NCBI GenBank assembly: GCA_904066235.2
Contig: CAJFCV020000006.1
Span: forward strand, 1,860,001-1,924,000
DNA length: 64,000 nucleotides
Direction: 5' to 3'
DNA from: Bursaphelenchus xylophilus
Lineage: Eukaryota; Nematoda; Chromadorea; Rhabditida; Aphelenchoididae
The notes under the pieces are model-generated. The model saw nothing but the letters and a program-made list of their open reading frames with translations, made no database searches and was not told where the DNA came from. Shown here one piece after another: positions 45,001 through 54,361 of the stretch (position 1 is its first letter; each line of letters starts with the position of its first letter). The position numbers were made by a program, and so were the translations under genes.

Positions 45001-46731
45001 GTGTTCGGCGAGTCTGATATGAGTCTGAACACGATGGTTCAAAAAATTTCGATCTGACGGTGAGGGACTCAAAGATAAAGTCCGGCACCCGAACTTTATG
45101 AATTTACCCTGGGGCCATTAGTTGTCAGATATCCTAGAATCAACATCCAACGCGTCTCTGACATCGTCTGGGTGTTAAAATAATCGTCGGCTAACCGTTG
45201 GAAGTCGATGGAATTCAACAAAATGCTCGGCAGTTTTTTCCCATATTAATGGACCGAACCACAGAATGGAGGTGTCACGTTTTTTGCTTTTACAATCCGA
45301 AGAGCCGGGTTTTCTAGATCGGATCGTGACCCGTGATGAAGAGCAGATCCTGTACGACAACCAGATGTGCCCAATGGAGTCCCCCGAGGGTACCAACACG
45401 GCACTTGGCAAAGCGACCCCCCATAAACAAGGTGATGGGCACTGCTGGATGGTGCAGCATGGGTATCTCACAATACAGCTCGTTGAAAGTTGGCCAAAAT
45501 GTAAATGCTGGGTCCTGCTGTATTCAGATAGACAGCTTACGGCAGAATATGCCTTTAAAAACACGCCGCGGAATTCCAAAAGTTCAAGACGACGATGCGC
45601 AACCCCACGTTGTAAAGACGACGCTCCAGAAGTTGAGTTAATGAAGATACGGGACTTTCCTTCGTCCGGAGTACTCGCTAGGCATGTCTCAAACAGATTG
45701 CTACCTTTCCAAGAATCTAATGGGTTTCTGGTAGGGAATTTATCAATCAGGATCATGTTGAATGGGCCTTCAAAAGTTTCATCGGCTCCAGAAGCCGGGG
45801 TTTCAAAGCCGCTGGCAAAAAAATGCTTTCAACGCGTTGCAATAGCGTGGTATAACACATGGTGATTATTTTGATCAAAAATATTTTCGTTATTACGGTA
45901 AATTTTTTTGTACAAAAAATCTTTTGAAGAACGACATTATTTGTGGGACAACCTAATATTTTTTGTCTAAATTTGTTCGATTTTCTGAAAAAATTATCTT
46001 TTTTATCATTGTTTTAGGTCGAGATGCTCAACATCCTCGGTGAAGACGTGAATGCGACCCTCAAACAACACGACGCACTAGGAATTCAGTACACTCTGGC
46101 CGTCCGTTACCATGCGCGGCCAAAAAATTGGAAAACTGTTGATGAAATAGGCATGTATCGCGAGACTTGCAGAACCTCCAAGTTGTACTGGGAAGACGCT
46201 GAAGTTTATGGGTTTGCGGGTTTGGCTGTTGCTTTATACATTGCCGGGATTTTGATGTTGTTTATGTCATTTTTGATCATCTTGGAAGACTTGTTGTTGA
46301 AGTTGAGGAGACTGAAGAAGGCCAAGGAAGAGAGAAAAAAGGCAGCGTGAGTTTTTAGGGGAAAATATAGACCTTTTTTAGCCAAAAAATCGTGCTGCGC
46401 AAAACTGTAGGCTTTTTTCGACTGAAAAATTGCACAGTGCGAAAATATAGGCTTTTTTAACTAGAAAAATGCACTGTGAAAAAAATAATTTTTGGACTTT
46501 TTTCACTTAAAAAAATGTTTTAGAAAGGCCCCAGAATTTGAGAAAATGGAAGCCGTCACTCAGGATATGGACCGCCCATCACAAATGTCCGAGCATCGCC
46601 CATCAAATTCCGAGTTGTATTCACCTCATCGTGGAGAACATGGAAGTGATAATGAACAGGCGTCGCCGGGAGAGCCCAATTCAGTCACAGGGCGTGAACA
46701 TTCGGGGAATTCTAAAGGGGAATCGACGTGA
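42009..46731 (+). CDS. Single-pass membrane protein of unknown family, seven exons
   Basis: Exons: 42009-42123, 42220-42418, 43657-43761, 44313-44496, 44568-44678, 46018-46346, 46524-46731, joining in frame to 416 residues. I do not recognise the family. One strong membrane segment lies at about residues 302-327 (YGFAGLAVALYIAGILMLFM), followed by a basic stretch (KLRRLKKAKEERKKA) and an acidic, Ser/Pro-rich tail of about 70 residues. By the positive-inside rule the N-terminal 300 residues, with NRT and NAT glycosylation sequons and several Cys, are extracellular or lumenal. No clear signal peptide is present, so an upstream exon cannot be excluded, although the acceptor 12 bases before the ATG argues for this start. 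Intron 2 contains the GCACNGTGC array, intron 5 a mariner. AATAAA is at 46768-46773. Confidence 0.75.
42450..43616. repeat. GCACNGTGC array element with AAAGTGCGTAGAC termini, 358-bp higher-order repeat
   Basis: Bounded by AAAGTGCGTAGACTTTTTTC on the left and GTCTACGCACTT on the right, an inverted pair. Between them are several dozen GCACAGTGC, GCACGGTGC and GCACCGTGC palindromes, with spacers such as GGGCGATTTTCGA, AAAATGTCGAAT and AAAAGGTGAAAT. A marked segment, GAGCTATTTTCAAAAATGCA, occurs at 42921 and 43279, giving a higher-order period of 358 bp. It lies wholly inside an intron. Frames of over 400 codons run through it only because the repeat lacks stops. Confidence 0.9.
44733..45953 (+). 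mobile_element. Decayed mariner transposon, TA target duplication
   Basis: Inverted termini are GGTTGTCCCACAAATAATGT and ACATTATTTGTGGGACAACC with TA on each side; total length is 1221 bp, close to the usual 1.3 kb. Recognisable mariner transposase pieces occur on the + strand, for example GFLDRIVTRDEEQILYDN at about 45302-45362 (catalytic-domain region), with the remainder broken by several frameshifts and stops. It occupies intron 5 of the membrane-protein gene, same strand. It cannot encode a working transposase. The terminal repeats look better preserved than the coding part. Confidence 0.88.
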
Positions 46732-46834
46732 TTTCGGCGAATTTTGAGGAGATTCAAGGAACACGGAAATAAAAGTTTTCATTTAAAATTGAAGGTTTTT
46801 CAATAAGTCAGTTCTTTGGGAAAGAGTCGTTTTT

Positions 46835-47440
46835 TTGCGCGGAGCAAGTTACCTTTATGAAAGTTATTGGGATCTATTAGAAATGTGGTTGAAGAAGATG
46901 GAAGTCATCAAAGAACTGCCCGACATTGGAAGTCCCGAGAAACTGAGCGATTGGGGCTCTTACTGCGGATACCGTGAAGTCCTTCCTCTTCGACGCTTTC
47001 GTGCTGAATGCACAACCCCTGAGCGGTTCAGGGATGACCATACAGATAGACAAATCTAAATTCGGCAAGCGAAAATATAACGGCACCGAGTTGAAGGAAA
47101 GTGAGTTTTTGGAGGGGTGGAAGAGGAAAGTGGGGATACGTTCACGATTCCCGTGGCAAATCTGAACCGAGCCTATCTGATACCGATACTACAGCATTTT
47201 GTTCAGCCTGAAGCTATTGCCGTATTGGATTGTTGGAAGGCGTACGACTGCCTATGGGATGAAGGTCTTACCCATTTATCCGTTAACCATTCTATAAACT
47301 TCAAGCACCCCGAAACCGGTGCCCATACAAACACCGCTGAGAGTTGAGAGTCTATGGCGTCAGTTCAAGGAGACCGCGGGAACTCATAACCGAAAGGGAG
47401 ACTTCTTATTAAGTTACTTAGCCAAATGTTTTTGAAAGGA
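46835..47440 (+). pseudogene. Merlin-type transposase remnant (ISXO2-like/DDE_Tnp_IS1595)
   Basis: Three frames together carry the conserved order of an ISXO2-like transposase: IDKSKFGKRKYNGTELKE (about 47043-47100), IPVANLNRAYLIPILQHF, VLDCWKAYDCLWDEG, LTHLSVNHSINF and PETGAHTNTAES (47131-47347). This continues as LWRQFKETAGTHN in a shifted frame. The D-x-W-xAY and VNHS-xxF-x-PETGAHTN blocks are characteristic of Merlin/IS1016 elements. At least two frameshifts are needed, so it is inactive. I could not identify its terminal repeats. An upstream segment (46835-46970) seems to be the N-terminal part. Confidence 0.8.
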
Positions 47441-47572
47441 TGTAGGGATAAGAACGCAAAACCCCCTTCTTGAGTTTTGCACCCATTCATCAATAAAAAA
47501 CATTTTTTCATCAAAAAAGATCTCACCAAAAAGCAAATTTTGCCCCCCAAATTTATTCAACGAAAAACAGAC

Positions 47573-50500
47573 TCAAATATTGCATTTTCGATTCTGAATT
47601 ACACTATGCCCCATTATGAGGAGCCGCGTTGGGTCCGCATCATCATCCTGTAATCTTCTGAAGCACGGGTTCAAATCGAGGAAATACGATTCCCTCGGCG
47701 TTGTTTGGACTCCTTTGACTCGGATTTTCTCCACAATCCCGTCGACAAATTCGTTCAAAATTTTGTTTTTATACGTGGAACAATGGTTCGGAATTGAGGA
47801 GGACTCCAGCATCAAATCGGAGAGAATTGCGCTGAAAATAAAAAATGAGAAAAAAATAAAAAAATCATAAATTTTTTTCGAACATCCCATTTCTCACCTC
47901 TGCAGCAAAATTCCTTCCTTTCGAAATTGCGTTACCGTCTCCAAAAGCTTGTGGACTGGGTAAATCCACTTCATAACTCCTGTTGAACTGTCCTTTGCGA
48001 AATCAAAATCCCTTTCTTCAACCTTCCTTATATGGCAGTGTCCTGTTCGAGTTTGCATTTTCAGCGCCGGAGAGCACGCCGACCACGGAGACCAGTGCAG
48101 AAATACCTCTAAATTGAGTTTTTTCGTCAAAAATTCTTCGTCAATATCGCCGGTGAAGATCGGAACCGACCAAGATGAGTTGAATTGGGACTCGTCTGGT
48201 GCCTAAATGAGATTTTTTGGATTTTTTATTTTTTTGAAGTTAACAAAATAATAATAAATTCATTTTTTAGGGTCAAAAACTTGAAAGCATGGAACATTTT
48301 AATTATTTTTTATTTATTTTTTTTATCATTCTGAGGTTCAAAAATCCAACAAAAAAACCAAAACAAATTTTTTTGCCTTTTTTATTTTTTTCAATATCCA
48401 AAAATGGAACAATTTTTAAATTTTTTTTTTATTTTCAAATTTTTTCAAAATTTTTCTTACCGTATCCAAACAGTTCCCCGCGCAAATTCCTTCTTCTTTA
48501 TTCTGCAAGAACATTGGGAATGTTCTCCATAGTCCAAACGAGTCAAATCGACCGCGTGCAGCCGATAACTGTTGGCCTTCTTCTGCATTGCATTCTTCTG
48601 CAAATATGTTTTCGTAGGGTTGCAAAAATGGGGTTCTCGGAATCAGCAAATAAGCGAACTGATGGGCATGAATATGAGAGAAATCGGAGCATTCGTAGAG
48701 TCCAAATTGCTCAATACGGGCCTAAAATATATACATCTAAAAATCGGAAATATATCAAAATATGGATTTTAATTTTTTGAAATTTTTAAAAATCCAAAAA
48801 AATAAAAAGGTAAATAAAAATGACGGATATCATTTTTTTAATTTCAAAAACCGCAAAAAACATTTTTAACTTCCTTACATAAGTAATATAGAGATGCCCA
48901 TGATTCTGATACACCTCCGATTTTGGAACATCTGTTTGATTGCCCTCGGCATCAAAAAATTTTGGGGTTTTGAAGTCCTCTTGATTCCCAAGAAACTCCT
49001 TCTTTGTATCTGAAATAAAAAGAAATTATAAAAAAAATGGGAGAATAAATTTTTGGCACTCTCTCAAAAAAAATTCGCACCGTGCAACCAATTTTTCGCT
49101 GTCGCTGCTTTTGCACTGTGCAGAAGGAATAATTCTGTCGCCAATTTTTTTGATTGCACAGTGCGGAATTTTCTTGTCGCTTTTCGATTTTTTTCGCGCC
49201 TTTCAAAAGATTTTGCACTGTGCAAACTTCTAAAAAGTTTTTTCTCGCACCGTGCAGCCGATTTTTGGAGGTCGCTGGTTTTGCACTGTGTAGACCAACT
49301 ACTTTTGCGTCAATTCTTTTATTGCACCATGCAAAAGTTTTGCAGTATGCAAATTTCAAAAAAAAAAAAAAAATAATAATAATAATAATAATATTTTCGC
49401 ACCATGAAGCCAATATTTCACCGTCACTAGAGACCTCATTTTGAAGTAATTTTCAAAAAAAAGGTAAAAGTTCCTTATTTTGGCCACAACTTATAACTTT
49501 GCGGAAACTGGTCGGAATGAGCCCAAATTTAGCGTGCACGCTCAATTCATCGTTGTCAATGCCCGGACAGTGGATTTAGTGAGTGAGGTACCTTCTTTTT
49601 TACGTACCACCTTACCCTTCAAAGACGGCTGCAGCCTGTGATTTTACACTTTATACGATGAAACATGTCCGGAACTAAACTTATTGCCTCCGTATGGAAC
49701 TAAATGAGTCGTCACAGCCTTCGTAGTTGCCCTTAAAACTATAGAGCTATTATAGTAATTCAGTGCCAGCTAGGTCGAAGTGTTTTTTAATAACTTTAGT
49801 GCCCAAGCTTGGGAGCAGTTCGCGGAGTTCCTTTGTTGTGGCCAAAATAAGGAACTTTTCCCAAAAAAAAAATTAAAATAATTTATCACAAAATATGAAA
49901 CATAATAATGTGTCTACTTTTTTAGAGCGTCATTTCTACCGTACTAAATTAAACTAAAAAAATAAGACGACATAAAATTCGACCCAAGAGTATAAAAGTA
50001 TAAAAGACAAATTGTTTTTAGGAATTGAAAATTTTGCGAGTAATTACTCCCTAAGCGAATATTATTGCCTCAATAGTTACAAGTGTGCCTTGATTTCTTA
50101 ATGTCAGTCACATAAAGGAAAGAAAAGTGTACTCTTTATAACAAACATAACAATTTAATAAATTTTTGTTAATACTTCCTTTTTACGTAAAAAAATTTCC
50201 GAGCTGCCCGATCATTAGCTTGGATTTTGTTTTTGAGGAGTCCTCGGGGTTTTTTGTGACCTTTGTGTCCATAATCAGGTCTGAAAAAGCTGCAAGCGCC
50301 CGATTTCCACATGAATTTTCAGTTTTACTGCCTTTATTGAACAAAAAAAATGTTTTTTGGGAAAAAGTTCCTTATTTTGGCCAAAAAAGGTACTCCGCGA
50401 ACTGCGCCCAAGCTTGGGCACTAAGTTATTAAAAAACACTTCGACCTAGCTGGAACTGAATTACTATAATAGCTCTATAGTTTTAAGGGCAACTACGAAG

Positions 50501-51960
50501 GCTGTGACGACTCATTTAGTTCCATACGGAGGCAATAAGTTTAGTGCCGGACATGTTTCATCGTATAAAGTGTAAAATCACAGACTGCAGCCGTTTTTTG
50601 AAGGGTAAGGTGGTACGTAAAAAAGAAGGTACCTCGTTAACTAAATCTACTGTCCGGGCATTGACAACGATGAATTGAGCGTGTACGCTAAATTTGGGCT
50701 AATTCCGACCAGTTTCCGCAAAGTTAAAAGTTGTGGCCAAAATAAGGAACTTTTACCGTTTTTTGTTTTTATTCTGCAGCTTGCAATTTTTTTAAATCTT
50801 TTTAAGAAACGAAAAGTTTTTTCGATGCATTTTTTTTTTGAAAATTTTTACGATTCGAAAAAAAATCAAAAAAATCATCAAATTTTTGCGATTTTTCGAC
50901 TTAAACCTCATTAATTCCGCAACCTTTTTTTGCACAGTGCAAACGTCAAAAGTTATCGAAAATATCGAAAATTTTTTATTTTTCAATTTTTTTTTATGTC
51001 CGAAACTTCCTTACCATCACTCAAAACCACCCAATCATCGTCGCTGACCCTCCTCGGGTTCTTCACCGCGTCATAAACATTTCTCCTCAACACTTTCCAG
51101 TGTTTCATTTCGCCCGTGAACACCTCGGCTCGAACGCAAACCACGCACTTCAGGCGGACCGTGTCGCCGGGGTTGAAATAAATAGGACGAACATGATACA
51201 CGTGTTTCGCGCAGACCGGATCATAGTAGGCCGAGGAGAATTTGCTGCGAAAATAGGCGTGCTGAGTGGGGGAGAGGCCACGGATTGGGTCGACGAAGGG
51301 AGAGGAATCAAACGGGGCGAATAGTGGATATTCGAGGTGATCGTTCTGAAAATGAACAAAAAATGAAAAAAAAAATCAAAAAATAAAAAATAAAAAAAAT
51401 CTAAGAAAAGAACTGAAAAAGATAAACAAAGGTTTAAAAAAATCAAAAAATAAAAAAAAAACTGAAAAATAAAAAAAAATCAAAAAAGAAACGAATAATA
51501 AAAAAACCTTAAAAATAAAAAATGTCAAAAATTATAATAAATGAAAAAAAAATTTTTAAAATCAAGAAAAAAAAATAAAACAAATCTAAGAAAAGAACTG
51601 AAAAAGATAAACAAAGGTTTAAAAAAATCAAAAAATAAAAAAAAAACTGAAAAATAAAAAAAAATCAAAAAAGAAACGAAAAATAAAAAAAATCTTAAAA
51701 ATAAAAAATATATAAAATTACAATAAAAAATTCATAAAAAATTTAAAAATAAAAAATATTCACCTTTTTGCAAAAAAAACTCGTTTTCTGGGGAAACTTC
51801 ATGTTTCAAATGCTCAAACATTTCTATTCGTTTCTTGGGGAATATTAAAAGAAAAACAACTTACATCTAAATTCTTATCCTTGTACTTTGAATTGATCTC
51901 ATCGGCTTTTCCAAGCAGAATTACAGCGATATTCCAAACAAAAACAGAGAAAATAGACAT
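47573..51960 (-). CDS. Secreted protein with Ig-like and thrombospondin-type signatures, six exons
   Basis: Exons on the minus strand: 51960-51865, 51345-51015, 49009-48879, 48721-48461, 48202-47898, 47831-47573, in one frame to 460 residues. An N-terminal hydrophobic stretch (MSIFSVFVWNIAVILLG) is a likely signal peptide. An Ig-like pattern is seen: GDTVRLKCVVC early, DDWVVLSD in the middle and ARIEQFGLYECSD around residues 187-199 (the F-strand G-x-Y-x-C motif). Around residues 310-316, WSPWSAC followed by TRTGHC resembles a thrombospondin type 1 core. The combination Ig plus W-x-x-W-x-x-C recalls the FAM187 group, but I cannot confirm that. Role unknown; it would act outside the cell. The second intron is over 2 kb and holds two MITEs and a GCACNGTGC cluster. 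Confidence 0.78.
49070..49345. repeat. Sparse GCACNGTGC cluster in intron
   Basis: About eight sites (GCACCGTGC, GCACTGTGC, GCACAGTGC) lie in a 270-bp stretch of the second intron of the Ig-like gene. An (AAT)n run follows at 49372-49393. Confidence 0.8.
49463..49861. mobile_element. MITE with TAAAAGTTCCTTATTTTGGC termini (copy 2)
   Basis: Colinear with 36581-36975, same orientation. Inverted ends GGTAAAAGTTCCTTATTTTG and CAAAATAAGGAACTTTTCC. The interior (GGAACTAAATGAGTCGTCAC) is well conserved between copies, so both are fairly recent. Confidence 0.85.
50362..50756. mobile_element. MITE with TAAAAGTTCCTTATTTTGGC termini (copy 3, inverted)
   Basis: Reverse complement of copy 2, about 500 bp downstream in the same intron. 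The two copies form a potential 400-bp hairpin in the pre-mRNA. Confidence 0.85.
51365..51760. repeat. A-rich intronic tandem duplication, 183-bp period
   Basis: The segment AATCTAAGAAAAGAACTGAA occurs at about 51399 and again at about 51582, and the next 120 bases are nearly identical. The rest is A-rich simple sequence. It lies in the first intron of the Ig-like gene. Confidence 0.8.
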
Positions 51961-52071
51961 CTTTCGCGGGAGAAATTGAAAAGAAATGATTTTGAAAATA
52001 AAAATTATTATTTTTTTTTACCTTTTTACTTTTATTTTCGTTATGAATACCTAATTTGAAAATTGTATCAG

Positions 52072-52118
52072 CATGTCGGGAAAATAATGACATTGTGCTC
52101 ATTATTTTTCCGACAGAC
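52072..52118. mobile_element. Minimal TGTCGGGAAAATAATG MITE (47 bp)
   Basis: ATGTCGGGAAAATAATGACA is followed almost directly by TTGTGCTCATTATTTTTCCG. The entire interior is missing, leaving only the two ends. Confidence 0.7.
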
Positions 52119-54361
52119 TAACAGAAATCGCTTCCGTTTATCTTTTTTTTCTTTTTACATTTTCAATTTCGGGTTGAGTTCGGGAATAGTTCAAATATGA
52201 GACCTTTTATAAACGAACCCTTGAACTTAAATACCTATATAAATATAACTCTCTATAGTTTGCTAATTAGACGGTTGCAAGTTCCATTAAGTACACCTTT
52301 ACCTTGCAATCATAAGCAATTCATAAAAACAAAAGCTTTGCACTAATGAAAGGGTGATTCTTACAAAAGAAATAGTTCATTCAGATATCTTCTGGCTGTT
52401 ATAATTAGATGTCTCATTCATATGACTTGACGACGTTTTCCCGCCCTCATTGCACCCATTCTTGAACTTTTTTCCGCGTTTGTTTCTATTTTCTCTTTTT
52501 GCACGGAGCAAAATTTTAAAAAAACCGTTGGAACTGTGCAGATTTTTGAGGAAAAAAGCGACGCAGCTGAAAAAAGCTTATGTCGCAGCGAGATCTCAAA
52601 TGCACCGTGCGAAAACCAAAAAATGGTGAACTGCACGGTGCAAAAAATGGGGTGTTTTTGTGCACGATGCGGGCCGCGACTAATGCTCATGTATTTTATT
52701 AACAAGGGAATGGACTTACTTAATGTGTAAATCGATTTTGGCTTGGGACATAGTCAGATCGAAACGTGTGTGGTAGTCGATTATTCACTTGGTAATTCAA
52801 AAGTTGGACGAAAATCAAAAGATAGGGATCCCGGAAAAGCAGCAATAAGAAGTGTGAAGCAGTGGCCGAGTGGTCAGTGCGCTCACCTTTTTGCGCAAAA
52901 GGTTGCAAGTTCGAATCTTTCCAAGCTCAAATCATCATTTATCGTTTTTACTTTTGCTTTCTTCGTAAAAAACCCTATGTTAATGCCAACGGGTTATCGG
53001 AATCAAAAAAAATCCGGTTAGGACCTTTTCACAGAATAAGCAATTTCCAAAATCCATAAATTAGACAAGAAATTTTATTTTTTGATTGGACTACCGGCTT
53101 TGCAAATTTGTTAACGCAGACCTGCCCGGATTGCAGCCTTCATAGCTTGGCGTTTCGTCCAAACAAAATGTCACGGTTGACAAAAGAAGTAAAGATCAGA
53201 AAAATCTTTTTGATATTCCGTCTGATTGCAATTCGGGCTGTAAAGTTGTCAATTTGACTCGTCAGTCACGTTGCACGGCAACCCAGGGAGTCTCCCTCCT
53301 CGTTTCGGCACTTCGCCCACCTAGTATCGGTTGAATTCAAACGAAATGTCAAAAATGAATTTTTCGTGCGGGTTTCCGACCAAAAAACATTTTTCTCGGA
53401 ATTATTTTATTTCTTTTGCCAATTTTGACACTTCGTTTGGACGAAACTCAAAAGTGGGCGGGAGACATTTTTGTTCCATTTTGGGTTGCCGTGCGTTGTA
53501 AAGTTGCCGTCATTTTTGTCATGTCAAGTTTTGCTGTTATTTTAATTGTCAAATTGGACTTTTTGGAAAAATTTTTGTAGCTACAATATCTCAAGAACCT
53601 AAAAATTTTGAAGAGCTAAATTGCTTCAGATTGTCAAAACAACCGACGAAAAAAGTATATAGGAAAACTGTTTACGGCTAATATTAACGGTATTCATCAT
53701 AGTCTATGTTAAACTAGCCTTTGAAAGCTTCGTATATCAGCATTTCAATTGAGCCAAAATGACGAAAATGACGGCAAATTGACGTCATCTTAAAAAATTA
53801 TTCTAAATCAACAACCCTAATTTCAATCGATAGAAAGTTGACGAATCGCCAAAAAAGGGGCGGAGACTCCCTGCATCCTTGCTAAAAGACTTCCTTGTCT
53901 TTTCATTCGACCCTTGCAATCTTTGACCATTCCGCACAGACCACACTTCTGTTGCACAACGTTTATCAGCCACACATATATCACTAATGATCTCGTAATT
54001 TTATTTCACAATCCGCCTACCATTCTTCGAGCGACTAATGACGCTAGGCTCCAACTTTTCCACCAACCCTTTCGTTTTTAAACAACTGGCAATTAACTCT
54101 TTATAATAAAGTATGAAAAAGTAACGAAGGCGGCGATTAAGTTACAATTTTAGAGGCCAATGGGTTCCAAGAAATAATTGCAAGGGTCGCGGAAAGGACT
54201 CGTAGTGGGATGCTCAGATTGTGAAGGGCCTTGGGTTAGATTTGGACCAATTTTTTCCATGCGAAGATTTGCGATTCCAAGTCGCGACCAATCCACATTA
54301 TTTTCCCATTATGTCGCGATTTTTTGATTCTTTTGCATATTTACAATTTGTTCTAGACATT
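52119..54361. other. Intergenic region between divergent genes
   Basis: It contains a few GCACNGTGC sites (52500-52670), a tRNA-like sequence at 52858 and motif copies of the ACGAAATGTCA family (53160-53440). A short inverted pair GCACGGCAACCC and GGGTTGCCGTGC lies at about 53273 and 53484. TCTAG at 54352-54356 precedes the chemoreceptor ATG by five bases and looks like a trans-splice acceptor. No further gene was recognised. Confidence 0.5.
52858..52924 (+). pseudogene. tRNA-like sequence (A box, B box, arginine-like anticodon GCG)
   Basis: A box TGGCCGAGTGG (52863-52873) and B box AGTTCGAATCT (52908-52918). The anticodon arm CCTTT-TTGCGCA-AAAGG is perfect and would read GCG. The acceptor arm does not pair and the T stem is poor. 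tRNA-Arg(GCG) is not normal in eukaryotes. The head of a SINE or a decayed tRNA is the likely explanation. Confidence 0.5.

Noticed and set aside
45175..45865. Frames of about 190-200 codons on both strands at 45.2-45.9 kb
   Set aside because: They belong to the decayed mariner; the plus strand carries the transposase pieces and the minus strand is its shadow.
54221..54361. Upstream start for the chemoreceptor adding 47 residues
   Set aside because: The extension passes through a MITE fragment (CCACATTATTTTCCCATTATG), and a splice acceptor lies five bases before the internal ATG at 54362, which also gives the usual receptor N-terminus.
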